From an uncultured Eubacteriales bacterium (GTDB lineage Bacteria; Bacillota; Clostridia; Oscillospirales; CAG-272): DNA of 32,337 bases. Under the pieces are notes generated by a model. The model was not told where the DNA came from, did no database searches, and saw nothing but the letters and a program-made list of their open reading frames with translations. Shown piece after piece: positions 8,462 through 16,407 of this stretch (position 1 is its first letter; every line of letters starts with the position of its first letter). A program made the position numbers and the translations under genes. The stretch spans positions 1-32,337 of the forward strand of contig CAKRQU010000021.1 of assembly GCA_934394585.1 (NCBI GenBank), written 5' to 3'.

Positions 8462-8492
8462 AAAACACGGGAAGCCCGCAAAGGCTCCCCGC
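8462..8492 (-). terminator. Intrinsic terminator after Gfo/Idh/MocA gene
   Basis: On the minus strand GGGGAGCC, loop TTTGCG, GGCTTCCC is followed by TGTTTTCTTTT, just past the stop at 8498. It also marks the right border of repeat copy B. Confidence 0.7.
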
Positions 8493-8497
8493 ATTTT

Positions 8498-9802
8498 TTA
8501 TCTGTATTTATTTTCGAGTCCGTATTCTCTGAAATATTCGTCCACATCCACCACGGTATCCGTGTGTCTTGCCTTTTCTGCGGCAAAAACTATGAGATGA
8601 TTTGCCGCGGAAACGGATATATCCGCGACAGAACAACCGTTGTATATTCCGTTGAAATAATCGTAGAGATCGGCTATCATGCCCTGATCTCCGCCGCCGT
8701 GGCCGCCGAGTATGGATTCATCCGTTTCCACTACGGGAACCTCGCTCCAGCTCTTTGTCGCAAAGCTGAAAACGCGTATCGCCGTATCGTTTGCTTCAGC
8801 TACCAGTTCGCCATTTGTGCCGAAAAGATGAATGGCTCTGCCGCCGCCGTTGAAAGGATTCATCGTAAAGCTTGCCGTGGTATCGCCTTCAAAAAGCATA
8901 TTCACCACCTGGTGGTCAACCACATCGTTGTTCGCATGGAAAACACAAAGACCGTAATCCGTGGTTTTCAGCGCTTCCATCACCTCATCATCCGTCGGAT
9001 ATGTGGTTTTGGAAATGTCCTTTGCCGCGGCGCGACGGAACCACAGATTCTTTTTATCATCATAATAAAGTTTTATGCAGTTGTACGGGCATGTATCCGC
9101 TATGGGGCATCCGCCGTCGGCACATCTTACGGGAGCACCTTCCGGTGCATTCTCGCTTCTGAAATATGTGAGATCTCCGAAAGAAGAAACCTTTTTGCAG
9201 GTTTTGCCGAGCAGCCACTGGATGATATCTATATCATGACAGCTCTTTGCGAGCAGCATGGGCGTGGATTCCTCCTCGCTGTGCCAGTTTCCGCGGACAT
9301 AGCTGTGACTGTAATGAATGTTCTGCACTCTCTCGAGCGCTGTCACCGACATTATCTCGCCGAGAGCACCGCTGTCCACGATATCCTTCACTTTTTTGTA
9401 GAAAGGCGTGTAGCGCAAAACATGGCATACTATAACCTTTACGCCCTTTTCATGCGCCGCTTTTGCGATATCCGCTATTTCATCCACAGTCTGAGCAATA
9501 GGTTTTTCCAGCAGCAGATTGTACCCCAGTTCTATCGCCTTCATCGCCGGCTCATAATGCATATCGTCAAGAGTCGAAATTATCGCGATATCCGCAAATT
9601 TCGGTCCGGCGAGAATTTCTTCCCACGAGCGATAGCTGTTTTCCTCGGGAATACCGAAAGAGTGCACAAAAACATCCCGCGCGGCGTCTATCGGGTCGGC
9701 GACGCCGACAAGTTCGAATTTGTCGGGCTGCTCATTCATTATATTGAAATATCCTCTGCCTCTGCCTCCGGCACCTATGCATATAACTTTTAATTTTTTC
9801 AT
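8498..9802 (-). CDS. Gfo/Idh/MocA family oxidoreductase
   Basis: Protein of 434 residues. The N-terminal Rossmann fold opens with KVICIGAGGRGRGYF (about 5-19), and EKPIA near residue 100 is the family signature whose Lys is catalytic. The C-terminal alpha/beta domain follows, with HDIDIIQWLLG as the usual substrate-site His/Asp region. A Cys-containing insert (CADGGCPIADTCPYNC, near 225-240) occurs in a subset of this family and may bind metal. Such enzymes oxidise or reduce sugars, inositols and amino sugars with NAD(P). The substrate here is unknown and no sugar transporter is adjacent. It has its own strong promoter (9841-9869), CGGAGG 7 nt upstream of the ATG, and a terminator, so it is monocistronic. 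Confidence 0.92.
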   Translation of the reverse strand: MKKLKVICIGAGGRGRGYFNIMNEQPDKFELVGVADPIDAARDVFVHSFGIPEENSYRSWEEILAGPKFADIAIISTLDDMHYEPAMKAIELGYNLLLEKPIAQTVDEIADIAKAAHEKGVKVIVCHVLRYTPFYKKVKDIVDSGALGEIMSVTALERVQNIHYSHSYVRGNWHSEEESTPMLLAKSCHDIDIIQWLLGKTCKKVSSFGDLTYFRSENAPEGAPVRCADGGCPIADTCPYNCIKLYYDDKKNLWFRRAAAKDISKTTYPTDDEVMEALKTTDYGLCVFHANNDVVDHQVVNMLFEGDTTASFTMNPFNGGGRAIHLFGTNGELVAEANDTAIRVFSFATKSWSEVPVVETDESILGGHGGGDQGMIADLYDYFNGIYNGCSVADISVSAANHLIVFAAEKARHTDTVVDVDEYFREYGLENKYR

Positions 9803-9840
9803 CAGAAAACCTCCGGTTTTATCTGTTGTTATGCGAGATG

Positions 9841-9869
9841 ATTATACCATACCGTCATACGCAAGTCAA
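9841..9869 (-). promoter_or_regulatory. Strong sigma-A promoter for Gfo/Idh/MocA gene
   Basis: Minus-strand TTGACT (9864-9869), 17-nt spacer ending in TGG, TATAAT (9841-9846). Five of six and six of six consensus bases, with near-extended -10. It sits just after the exonuclease stop. Confidence 0.8.
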
Positions 9870-9881
9870 GCGCAAAATGCA

Positions 9882-10718
9882 CTATTTTATTCCCGCGCCG
9901 GAAAGCACCGCACCCGTCGTTTCTCCGCGGTACCCGTATCTAAGCTCTTCCGCGCAAAAAGGCAGAGGGATATTGCCATCCAGCTTTATCAGTGAATAAT
10001 TTCGCATAAGCGTCCCGGCATTTGAAATCACCGATTCGCGCACAGCGGCTTTCGCTATGCTCTGCGCGTTTTCTATGACACCGCAGAGAGAACCGTATTC
10101 ACATATCAGCGCGGCGGCGGTTTTCGGTCCCACTTTCGGCGCACCTTTTATATTGTCCGAGCCGTCGCCCACAAGCGATTTGAAATCCGCATAAACGCAT
10201 GGCTCTATGCCGAATTTTTCGCGGACCTTTCCGATTGTGAAAACTACGGTATTCTCGCCGCGGTATCGCAGAACGGAAACTCTTTCCGATATAAGCTGAA
10301 AAAAGTCGCTGTCAAAAGAAGATATCACTACTTCGCCGTCCGCATTTTGCGCATAAGAAGCTATCATATCGTCCGCCTCGCAGTTTTCCGTTTCGAAATG
10401 GCGTATGCCGAGAAAATCCAGTGCAGCATAAATGAAAGCGAGCTGTGAAAAAGGCGTTTCCTCCTCCGGCATACCCGAAAAATCAGGTCTGTTTGCCTTA
10501 TATTCGGGCAGTATGTCCGTGCGCGCGTTTTTTGTTTCTCCGTCGAAAACAGCCACTATATGCGTCGGGGCGGTCATGCGGATTATCTTCAGTAAAGCTC
10601 CGACAAAGCCGACTGTGCCGCCTATCGGTTTGCCGTCGGCATTCATTATTCTCGCCGGCATACCGTAAAACATCTGAAAAAGCAGATTGTGCCCGTCTAT
10701 TATCAGTAATTTCCCCAT
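9882..10718 (-). CDS. Stand-alone 5'-3' exonuclease (Pol I N-terminal domain / flap endonuclease family)
   Basis: Protein of 278 residues, the size of an isolated FEN domain with no polymerase part. Metal-ligand motifs are in order: IDGHNLLFQ near 7-15, VAVFDGE near 55-61, ENCEADDMIAS near 115-125 and SFDSDFFQL near 133-141. The DNA-binding helix-hairpin-helix follows (VGDGSDNIKGAPKVGPKTAAAL). All carboxylates expected for two-metal catalysis are visible. It should remove RNA primers or flaps, perhaps backing up DNA polymerase I, which is not in this window. SD GTGAGG lies 4 nt before ATG 10718. Promoter inside a dyad at 10737-10791. Confidence 0.9.
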   Translation of the reverse strand: MGKLLIIDGHNLLFQMFYGMPARIMNADGKPIGGTVGFVGALLKIIRMTAPTHIVAVFDGETKNARTDILPEYKANRPDFSGMPEEETPFSQLAFIYAALDFLGIRHFETENCEADDMIASYAQNADGEVVISSFDSDFFQLISERVSVLRYRGENTVVFTIGKVREKFGIEPCVYADFKSLVGDGSDNIKGAPKVGPKTAAALICEYGSLCGVIENAQSIAKAAVRESVISNAGTLMRNYSLIKLDGNIPLPFCAEELRYGYRGETTGAVLSGAGIK

Positions 10719-10736
10719 AAAACCTCACTTTTTGAT

Positions 10737-10791
10737 ATTATACAATTGTTAATTGATTTTATTCAATTGTATAAATTGAATTAACATTTGT
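10737..10791 (-). promoter_or_regulatory. Promoter of exonuclease gene within an AT-rich dyad
   Basis: Minus-strand TTGAAT (10761-10766), 18-nt spacer, TATAAT (10737-10742). The promoter sits inside an inverted repeat: ACAATTGTTAATT (10742-10754) against AATTAACATTTGT (10779-10791), 12 of 13 complementary. It could be an operator for a repressor. It is not GC-rich enough for a normal terminator of the neighbouring fusion gene. Confidence 0.6.
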
Positions 10792-10807
10792 ATAAAATAC
10801 TTTTTTG

Positions 10808-11842
10808 TCACTTTTTCGCATTCATCACGCAATAGTTCACGTCTTTTGTCTCGTTTGTTATTTTCCATAGCACGCCGTATTCAGTATGATGCGGCACAAA
10901 TCCGCATTTTTCCTGACAGCGGCGGGATTTCTCGTTCCCCGAAAAATAAGAGCACCATACTCTGTCTGCTTTCATATCGTCAAAGCAGTATTTCAGTACA
11001 ACCGCCACTGCCTCCGGAATAAGCCCGCGTCCCCAATAAGGTTTGCCTATCCAGAAACCTATTTCAGGTTCCCCTGCGAATGCGCAAGCCGCGTCCGTAG
11101 GGAAAAATCCTATGCTGCCCACCGGCTCTCCGCATTCCTTCAGCGTGACGGCATAAGTGCCTTTTGCCGAGAGTACATTTTTTATTACTTCCCTGCTGTC
11201 GTTTTCATCCTTGTGCGGATGCCAGCCTGCGTCGGGTCCGATGTCTGGCGAGCTCGCATATTTATACAGTGCCTTCGCGTCGCTGTCTTTCCATGGGCGC
11301 AGTATCAGACGCTCTGTTTCAAAGCTCGGCGGCGCATCAAAATATCCGCATTCAAAAGCTATCCTGCGCGCGGCTTCTTTTTCGTCGATGTCGCTCACAT
11401 CGACCTTTTTGCCGCCCGTTTTTTCATATAGCGGCAATCTCGCGCGGCTTCTCTCGAAAATATCGCTGCATCTTTTGCCTGCTGCGATATCGGCATCGAG
11501 ATGACGTTTCAGCGCCTCTTCCGAAAGAGTAAGCGTGAAAAGGCGAAATTTCACATCAGTCATATCGAGGCGCGAAATAATCTCATCTATTATTTCCCGT
11601 TCATGCATCACCCAGCAGAATATGATATTTTTATATTCCGAGCAGCGCAGAAAATTGCCCAGCACATAGCTTATATTGTCCATGACCATGGCTTTGGTTT
11701 CATCGGTCACGGTGAACGGACGCATATCCCAGCACCAATCTCCGTCCAGAAAAGCCGCCGGCTTCATTATATCGCGCAGAGCCGTGCAGGTCGCCGACTT
11801 TCCCGCGCCCATTGTCCCGTTCACAAAAATCAGATTTTTCAT
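10808..11842 (-). CDS. P-loop kinase-like domain fused to a GNAT acetyltransferase
   Basis: Protein of 344 residues with two clear domains. Residues 1-170 form a small nucleotide-kinase-like P-loop domain: Walker A NGTMGAGKSAT (8-18), the FLDGDWCWDM acceptor region near 32-41, and a RSRARL lid-like motif near 150. Residues about 175-330 form a GNAT domain of the RimJ/RimL type: FETERLILRPWKDSDAKALYKYASSPDIG, EPVGSIGF, then GFWIGKPYWGRGLIPEAV (the acetyl-CoA-binding turn) and NEKSRRCQEKCGF. GNAT domains acetylate amines using acetyl-CoA. The two parts normally occur as separate proteins. The coding frame is continuous. SD GAGG lies 5 nt before ATG. No neighbouring gene suggests a substrate, so resistance, nucleoside or peptide modification all remain open. 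Confidence 0.88.
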   Translation of the reverse strand: MKNLIFVNGTMGAGKSATCTALRDIMKPAAFLDGDWCWDMRPFTVTDETKAMVMDNISYVLGNFLRCSEYKNIIFCWVMHEREIIDEIISRLDMTDVKFRLFTLTLSEEALKRHLDADIAAGKRCSDIFERSRARLPLYEKTGGKKVDVSDIDEKEAARRIAFECGYFDAPPSFETERLILRPWKDSDAKALYKYASSPDIGPDAGWHPHKDENDSREVIKNVLSAKGTYAVTLKECGEPVGSIGFFPTDAACAFAGEPEIGFWIGKPYWGRGLIPEAVAVVLKYCFDDMKADRVWCSYFSGNEKSRRCQEKCGFVPHHTEYGVLWKITNETKDVNYCVMNAKK

Positions 11843-11867
11843 TTTGTCCTCACTGTAAATATTTGCA

Positions 11868-11897
11868 AAAAAGCCCCGTATCGCGGGGCTTTTTTAT
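11868..11897. terminator. Bidirectional intrinsic terminator at the 3' end of the 12-gene redox operon
   Basis: Stem AGCCCCG (11872-11878) / CGGGGCT (11884-11890), flanked by A-run and T-run. It ends the mdh-to-small-membrane-protein operon (last stop 11906) and insulates the kinase-GNAT gene. Confidence 0.9.
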
Positions 11898-11905
11898 GCA
11901 TGCTT

Positions 11906-12232
11906 TTATTTTGCCGCATCGGCGAGTTCGTCGAGCTTCTTGTTTCTGAAATAAAGTGCCGCATCGATCGAAATTTCTATGAAGTTCAGCACATAGAAGA
12001 AGAAACTGAGATAGAAGATAAATCCGCCGCTCGTCAGCGCGGGAGATGCGATATAAATAATTTTTCTCGCAATACCGAATGCGTATCCGATGAGCAGAAA
12101 CACCTCAAAAAAGAGGCTCTTTCCCTTTGCCGTGCGCGAAATCAGTGATTTTCTTATCGAAATAGGCCATGAAAGACCGAAGCAGAATATTGTAAGTGCT
12201 TCAAAAAGGTCAACAATTTGTGTAATAGTCAT
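11906..12232 (-). CDS. Small three-helix membrane protein (PQ-loop-like), last gene of the redox operon
   Basis: Protein of 108 residues. It is strongly hydrophobic, with segments near 5-22, 40-60 and 70-95. The block FGLSWPISIRKSLISRTAKGKSLFF has the proline-plus-basic character of PQ-loop or SemiSWEET-like half transporters, and from memory similar small proteins occur widely in Firmicutes. It starts 19 nt after frdA with only a weak purine-rich SD, and the operon terminator follows, so it is co-transcribed with the fumarate genes. A role in succinate or fumarate movement is tempting, but that is inference from position only. Confidence 0.75.
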   Translation of the reverse strand: MTITQIVDLFEALTIFCFGLSWPISIRKSLISRTAKGKSLFFEVFLLIGYAFGIARKIIYIASPALTSGGFIFYLSFFFYVLNFIEISIDAALYFRNKKLDELADAAK

Positions 12233-12251
12233 TTTATTTTACGCTTTCTTT

Positions 12252-13853
12252 TCAGTTTTGTTTTCTTCTGTAATCGGGGAGCAGTTTCGGCGAAACAGCA
12301 TCTGTTTCGATGCCTGCGGCTTCGCGCTCCGCGTCAAATTTTGCTATATGTTCGAGCGTAAGAGCACCGACTTTTACATTCTTCGCCTGCTCTGCCGCAT
12401 TTTTGCCGGCACTTCTGCCGAAAACTATTATGTCGAGGAGCGAATTGCCCATCAGACGGTTGCGTCCGTGAATACCGCCCACGGCTTCGCCCGCCACATA
12501 AAGATTTTCCACATTGGTCGTCATGCCGTTTACATTTATATCCAGACCACCGTTCTGATAATGGAGCGTGGGATAAACAAGTATCGGTTCTTTGCGTATA
12601 TCTATGCCATAGCTTGCAAACATACGCATCATCGCGGGAATACGGCGCTCTATCGTACCTTCTCCGCCTATAGCCTCTATCATCGGCGTATCGAGCCATA
12701 CGGCTTCGCCGCTTCCGGTGTCCACGCCTTCGCCGCGATCGGAGCATTCGCGTATTATGGAAGCCGCCGCTACGTCGCGCGTTTCCAGCGGATGCATGAA
12801 TACTTTACCGTCGCGATTTACGAGCTTAGCACCGAGAGAACGAACCTTTTCCGTAACGAGCGCTCCGAAAATCTGCTGGGGATAAGCAGCGCCCGTGGGA
12901 TGATACTGAAGCGTATCCGCATAGAGCAGCTTTGCGCCCACGCGATAACCGAGGACGAGTCCGTCGGCTGTAGCACCGTAGTGATTTGACGTCGGAAATC
13001 CCTGATAATGCATTCTTCCCGCGCCGCCCGTCGCGATGATTACCGTCTTTGCGCGTGCTACCATCAGCTCATGAGTTTCCATATTCATGAGCACGGCGCC
13101 TGCCGCCTTGCCGTTTTCATCGAGAATAAGCTCTATCGCCGCGGTGAAATCCACCACGGGAATGCCGCGGTTGAGCACTTCGTCACGCAGGGTTCTCATT
13201 ATTTCGGCACCGGAATAGTCCTTTGCCGCGTGCATACGCTTGCGCGATGTGCCGCCGCCGTGGGTGGTTATCATTGTGCCGTCGGGCGCTTTGTCAAATT
13301 CCACGCCGAGGTCATTGAGCCATTCTATAGCTTCGGGAGCATCGCATACGAGCTTTGCAAGCAGTTCGCGCTTTGCCGCATAGTGACCGCCGCCGAAAGC
13401 ATCCACAAAATGTATAGCGGGAGAATCATTCGGCTTGTCAGCCGCCTGTATGCCGCCTTCTGCCATCATGGTATTGGCGTCGCCGATACGCAGTTTTGTC
13501 ACTATCATCGTTTTTGCGCCTGCGTTATCCGCCTCTATCGCTGCGGAAGCACCTGCTCCGCCTCCGCCGATAATAAGCACATCCACATCGTAAGCAATAT
13601 CGGAAAGGTCCACATCCTCCGCCTTTATGCGGCTGTGAGCCTCCAGCATTTCGCAAAGCTCATGCGGAACAGCCTCGCCCTTATTGGGACCTATTTTCAG
13701 CGTGGCAAATTCGCTCTTTTTATAGTCGGGATGATAAGCCGCGAGGAGCGCGTCCTTTTCATCCGCAGTCATACGGGCAGGCTCATAAGCGATATTTTCT
13801 TTTCTTGCGGCTTCGACAGCGGCAAGAGATTTCTGAAATTCCTTTGAATACAT
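12252..13853 (-). CDS. frdA: Soluble fumarate reductase flavoprotein subunit (FrdA/TfrA-like)
   Basis: Protein of 533 residues. An unusual N-terminal extension of about 88 residues precedes the FAD dinucleotide fold DVDVLIIGGGGAGASAAIEA (90-109). Expected catalytic residues are present: QYHPTG (His318, Thr320), the proton-shuttling Arg in ETRD (Arg359), PTLHYQNGG (His431) and GRNRLMGN (Arg464, Arg466). The position normally holding the covalent-FAD histidine (SHTxxAEGG) reads ANTMMAEGG, with Asn127. FAD should therefore be non-covalent, as known for L-aspartate oxidase and archaeal thiol:fumarate reductase. No FrdC/FrdD anchor is encoded, so the enzyme should be cytosolic. NadB-type aspartate oxidase is the main alternative, but the adjoining FrdB, FumC and MDH argue for fumarate reduction. 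SD GGAGGG lies upstream of ATG 13853. Confidence 0.9.
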   Translation of the reverse strand: MYSKEFQKSLAAVEAARKENIAYEPARMTADEKDALLAAYHPDYKKSEFATLKIGPNKGEAVPHELCEMLEAHSRIKAEDVDLSDIAYDVDVLIIGGGGAGASAAIEADNAGAKTMIVTKLRIGDANTMMAEGGIQAADKPNDSPAIHFVDAFGGGHYAAKRELLAKLVCDAPEAIEWLNDLGVEFDKAPDGTMITTHGGGTSRKRMHAAKDYSGAEIMRTLRDEVLNRGIPVVDFTAAIELILDENGKAAGAVLMNMETHELMVARAKTVIIATGGAGRMHYQGFPTSNHYGATADGLVLGYRVGAKLLYADTLQYHPTGAAYPQQIFGALVTEKVRSLGAKLVNRDGKVFMHPLETRDVAAASIIRECSDRGEGVDTGSGEAVWLDTPMIEAIGGEGTIERRIPAMMRMFASYGIDIRKEPILVYPTLHYQNGGLDINVNGMTTNVENLYVAGEAVGGIHGRNRLMGNSLLDIIVFGRSAGKNAAEQAKNVKVGALTLEHIAKFDAEREAAGIETDAVSPKLLPDYRRKQN

Positions 13854-13866
13854 TTTCCTGCCCTCC

Positions 13867-14541
13867 TTATTTCTCTATATCTCTGTTGTTGTAGAGTTCC
13901 TTCATTTCCTCTATCGGTTTGCCCATCAGCGCTTCGATGAGGTCGGTGAAGGTTCCGTCTTTTATCTCTTTCACTCTGTTTTCGAGATGCTCGGATTTCG
14001 GCGCGAGATATTTGCCGTTCAGTCTGCGGGCGAGCATAGCCACCTGCGGATGGGAAATTCCCGCGGGGCAACGTGAGGAGCATACTCCGCACATCACGCA
14101 GTCAAAAGATTCCTCCGCGCATTTGTCAAATTCGCCGCGCTGAGCATAAGCGATATACTGCATTACGTTCAGCCCCTGCGTACAGCTTTTTGTGCACGCA
14201 TTGCAACCGACGCAGGCATATATTTCGGGATAAAGCTGCATCATTATCTGCTCTGTGGGCTTTATCTTTTCTATATCGTAAACCTGCTTTACCAGCGGGA
14301 AGAAAGGCAGGGTGGCTACATACATATTGTTTTCCACCTTGGTCTGGCAGGCAAGACAGGTTTTCAGCTCTCTCTCGCCTTTTATACGGTAAATCGTAGC
14401 GCACGCGCCGCAAAAACCGTTTCTGCAACCGCATCCGCGGACGAGCTGATAGCCGGCATATTCCATGGCGCGCATTATGGTCAGATTATCCGGCACACTG
14501 TATTTTTTGCCGAATAAATAAATATCTATCATATTTTCCAT
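13867..14541 (-). CDS. frdB: Fumarate reductase iron-sulfur subunit (FrdB/TfrB N-domain-like)
   Basis: Protein of 224 residues. An N-terminal plant-type [2Fe-2S] domain has ligands Cys39, Cys44, Cys47 and Cys62 (CRNGFCGAC...C). A C-terminal helical domain has two complete [4Fe-4S] motifs: C110-x2-C113-x2-C116-x3-C120 and C148-x2-C151-x2-C154-x3-C158. Classical FrdB has 2Fe-2S, 4Fe-4S and 3Fe-4S; here the last motif keeps all four Cys. I use ATG 14541 (MENMIDI) because GGAGG lies 8 nt upstream; in-frame ATG 14556 and TTG 14559 lack an SD. It passes electrons to FrdA. It begins 14 nt after flxA and ends 13 nt before frdA, so both are likely translationally coupled. Confidence 0.9.
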   Translation of the reverse strand: MENMIDIYLFGKKYSVPDNLTIMRAMEYAGYQLVRGCGCRNGFCGACATIYRIKGERELKTCLACQTKVENNMYVATLPFFPLVKQVYDIEKIKPTEQIMMQLYPEIYACVGCNACTKSCTQGLNVMQYIAYAQRGEFDKCAEESFDCVMCGVCSSRCPAGISHPQVAMLARRLNGKYLAPKSEHLENRVKEIKDGTFTDLIEALMGKPIEEMKELYNNRDIEK

Positions 14542-14555
14542 GCTGTTTTCCTCCA

Positions 14556-15389
14556 TCAATATTCATTAGGAAGCTCATCCAGCTCATCGCAGCGAAATAC
14601 CGGACCGTCTTTGCAGACATATTTGGCGCCGACATTGCATCTGCCGCATTTGCCTATGCCGCATTTCATGCGAAGCTCCAGAGTGGTATAAACCTGGGTT
14701 TTGTCAAATCCGAGTTCCTGAAGACCCGCGAGCGTAAACTTTATCATTATCGGGGGTCCGCAAAGTATCGCTATCTTGTCCGTGGAGAAGCCCAGCTCTT
14801 TTACATAATTGGGAACAAATCCGACGTGACCCGTCCATTCGGGCTGCTCGCGGTCTATCGTGAGATGCACGGAAACTCCCGCGTCCTTTGCCCATTCATC
14901 GATTATCTCTCTGTAATCAACGAGATCCTGCATACTGCGCGAGCCGTAAACCACATCTATTTTTCCGTAGCGGTCGCGGTAGTGGCGGCAGTAATTAATG
15001 ACGGAACGGAGCGGAGCAAGTCCTATACCGCCGGCGATGAAAAGCATATCATGCCCGACAAATTCCGTATCCACGGGAAAAGGCTTGCCGTAGGGTCCTC
15101 TTATCGTTATCTGCTGACCGACCTCCATGGAATGAAGCCATTCCGTGACACAGCCGCATTTCTTTATGGAAAATTCCATATATTCTTCGTTTGTCGGAGA
15201 TGATGTTATGGAAAACATAGCTTCGCCGACGCCCGGGATGGAAAGCATGGCGCACTGACCGGGCTTATGCTCAAAAGCCTTTTTGCCGTCCGGAGTCACC
15301 ACGCGGAAAGTCTTTACATCGGGCGTATCTATGCGTATGTCCGTAACTACGCCGATGGCGGGGATAAGCGGTTCTCTCAGCTCAGCCAT
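14556..15389 (-). CDS. flxA: FlxA-like NAD(P)H:flavin oxidoreductase subunit
   Basis: Protein of 277 residues of the ferredoxin-NADP reductase superfamily (PyrK / AsrB / FlxA group). FAD-binding barrel with MFSITSSP (58-65) in place of the usual RxYS. NAD(P)-binding GGIGLAPLRS (120-129) and CGPPIM (210-215). C-terminal [2Fe-2S] cluster ligands Cys243, Cys248, Cys251 and Cys259, the PyrK spacing. It should oxidise NADH and feed electrons to FlxB/C. The start has AGGAGG about 8 nt upstream and overlaps the flxB stop by 8 nt. With flxB, flxC, flxD and hdrABC beside it, the FlxABCD-HdrABC assignment (known from Desulfovibrio and other anaerobes) is firmer than sulfite reductase AsrB, since no AsrC is present. 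Confidence 0.88.
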   Translation of the reverse strand: MAELREPLIPAIGVVTDIRIDTPDVKTFRVVTPDGKKAFEHKPGQCAMLSIPGVGEAMFSITSSPTNEEYMEFSIKKCGCVTEWLHSMEVGQQITIRGPYGKPFPVDTEFVGHDMLFIAGGIGLAPLRSVINYCRHYRDRYGKIDVVYGSRSMQDLVDYREIIDEWAKDAGVSVHLTIDREQPEWTGHVGFVPNYVKELGFSTDKIAILCGPPIMIKFTLAGLQELGFDKTQVYTTLELRMKCGIGKCGRCNVGAKYVCKDGPVFRCDELDELPNEY

Positions 15390-16407
15390 TTTTCTCTCCT
15401 CCTAATTTTTTCATTACCTTCACTATGTTCATCTGGATGGGACATTTTGCGAGGCATCTGCCGCATCCAACGCAGGAAAACATACCGTCGTTGTTCGTCG
15501 GGAAATAAACGAGTTTGTGCATAAATCTCTGGCGGAAACGCTCCAGCTGAGTAAGTCTGGGCTGACCTGCCGACATTTTGGTGAAATCGGAATACATGCA
15601 GGAGTCCCAGCAACGGAAACGCTTTACGCCGTGACCCGTATTGAAATCCTTGATATCATAGCACTGGCATGTGGGGCAGACAAAAGTACATGTGCCGCAT
15701 CCGAGACACGACTGCGAAAGCTCTTTCCATTCGGGTGCGCCGAAAAATTCTTCGGTTTTTCCCGCGCCGAAAGCGTCTGCCGAAAGCGATGCGAGCGGCA
15801 GTTTTTTCATACGCTCATCTATGAGCTTTTTCTGCTCGGAAACGGGAGTTTCGTCCGCTTCCTCGGTAATGTTTTCGAGTCTTGCGAGCAGTTTTTCTCC
15901 CTTTTCCGTATTAGCCTGCATAAAGAGCGCGCCGTCTGTTTTCCAGCAGGAAATATCGCCCGCGGGATTTGCCGCATCTATGCCGAATGTGTGGCAGAAG
16001 CATGTTTCGGTAGGGCGCGTGCAAGCCATGGACATGATAACGGCATGCTCGCGGCGGTTTTTGTAGTAGGAATCCTGCGGCTCGGCAAGAAATACCTTAT
16101 CGAGCACATCAAAGCTGCGCACATCGCATGCGCGCACTCCGAATACCACAAAATCCTCGCATTCTTTTCTTGTATCTATTATTTCGATGGTTTTTCCCGC
16201 TGTTTTGAAATCCATCAGGTTTTCCGTCTGCGGGAAAAAGAAATCTTTTGCACTGCGCACGGTATTGAGAGCGTCGGAAAGAGTTTTGCCCTCTTCCCAT
16301 TTTTCAAATTTTGCGCCGGCTTTCGTATCTACGGGAAGATAAAGCGCATCCCCCTCGGATATGGCAGCAAAAAGAGTATTCAGATTGTCAAGCGAAATTT
16401 TACGCAT
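15382..16407 (-). CDS. flxB: FlxB-like 4Fe-4S electron-transfer subunit
   Basis: Protein of 341 residues in the AsrA / hydrogenase beta-subunit-like family. The N-terminal part carries the family motif FGVRACDVRSFDVLD (89-103). The C-terminal part has two ferredoxin-type clusters: C234-x2-C237-x2-C240-x3-C244 (extended by PTCQC) and C312-x2-C315-x2-C318-x3-C322. It should carry electrons between the FlxA flavin and FlxC/FlxD. It overlaps flxC by 8 nt and flxA by 8 nt, which implies equal translation of the three. No membrane segment or signal. Assignment to FlxB rather than FlxC is by operon order. Confidence 0.85.
   Translation of the reverse strand: MRKISLDNLNTLFAAISEGDALYLPVDTKAGAKFEKWEEGKTLSDALNTVRSAKDFFFPQTENLMDFKTAGKTIEIIDTRKECEDFVVFGVRACDVRSFDVLDKVFLAEPQDSYYKNRREHAVIMSMACTRPTETCFCHTFGIDAANPAGDISCWKTDGALFMQANTEKGEKLLARLENITEEADETPVSEQKKLIDERMKKLPLASLSADAFGAGKTEEFFGAPEWKELSQSCLGCGTCTFVCPTCQCYDIKDFNTGHGVKRFRCWDSCMYSDFTKMSAGQPRLTQLERFRQRFMHKLVYFPTNNDGMFSCVGCGRCLAKCPIQMNIVKVMKKLGGEKNG

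Noticed and set aside
8564..9793. Plus-strand open frame of 409 codons
   Set aside because: Mirror frame of the Gfo/Idh/MocA gene; no family resemblance and no start signal.
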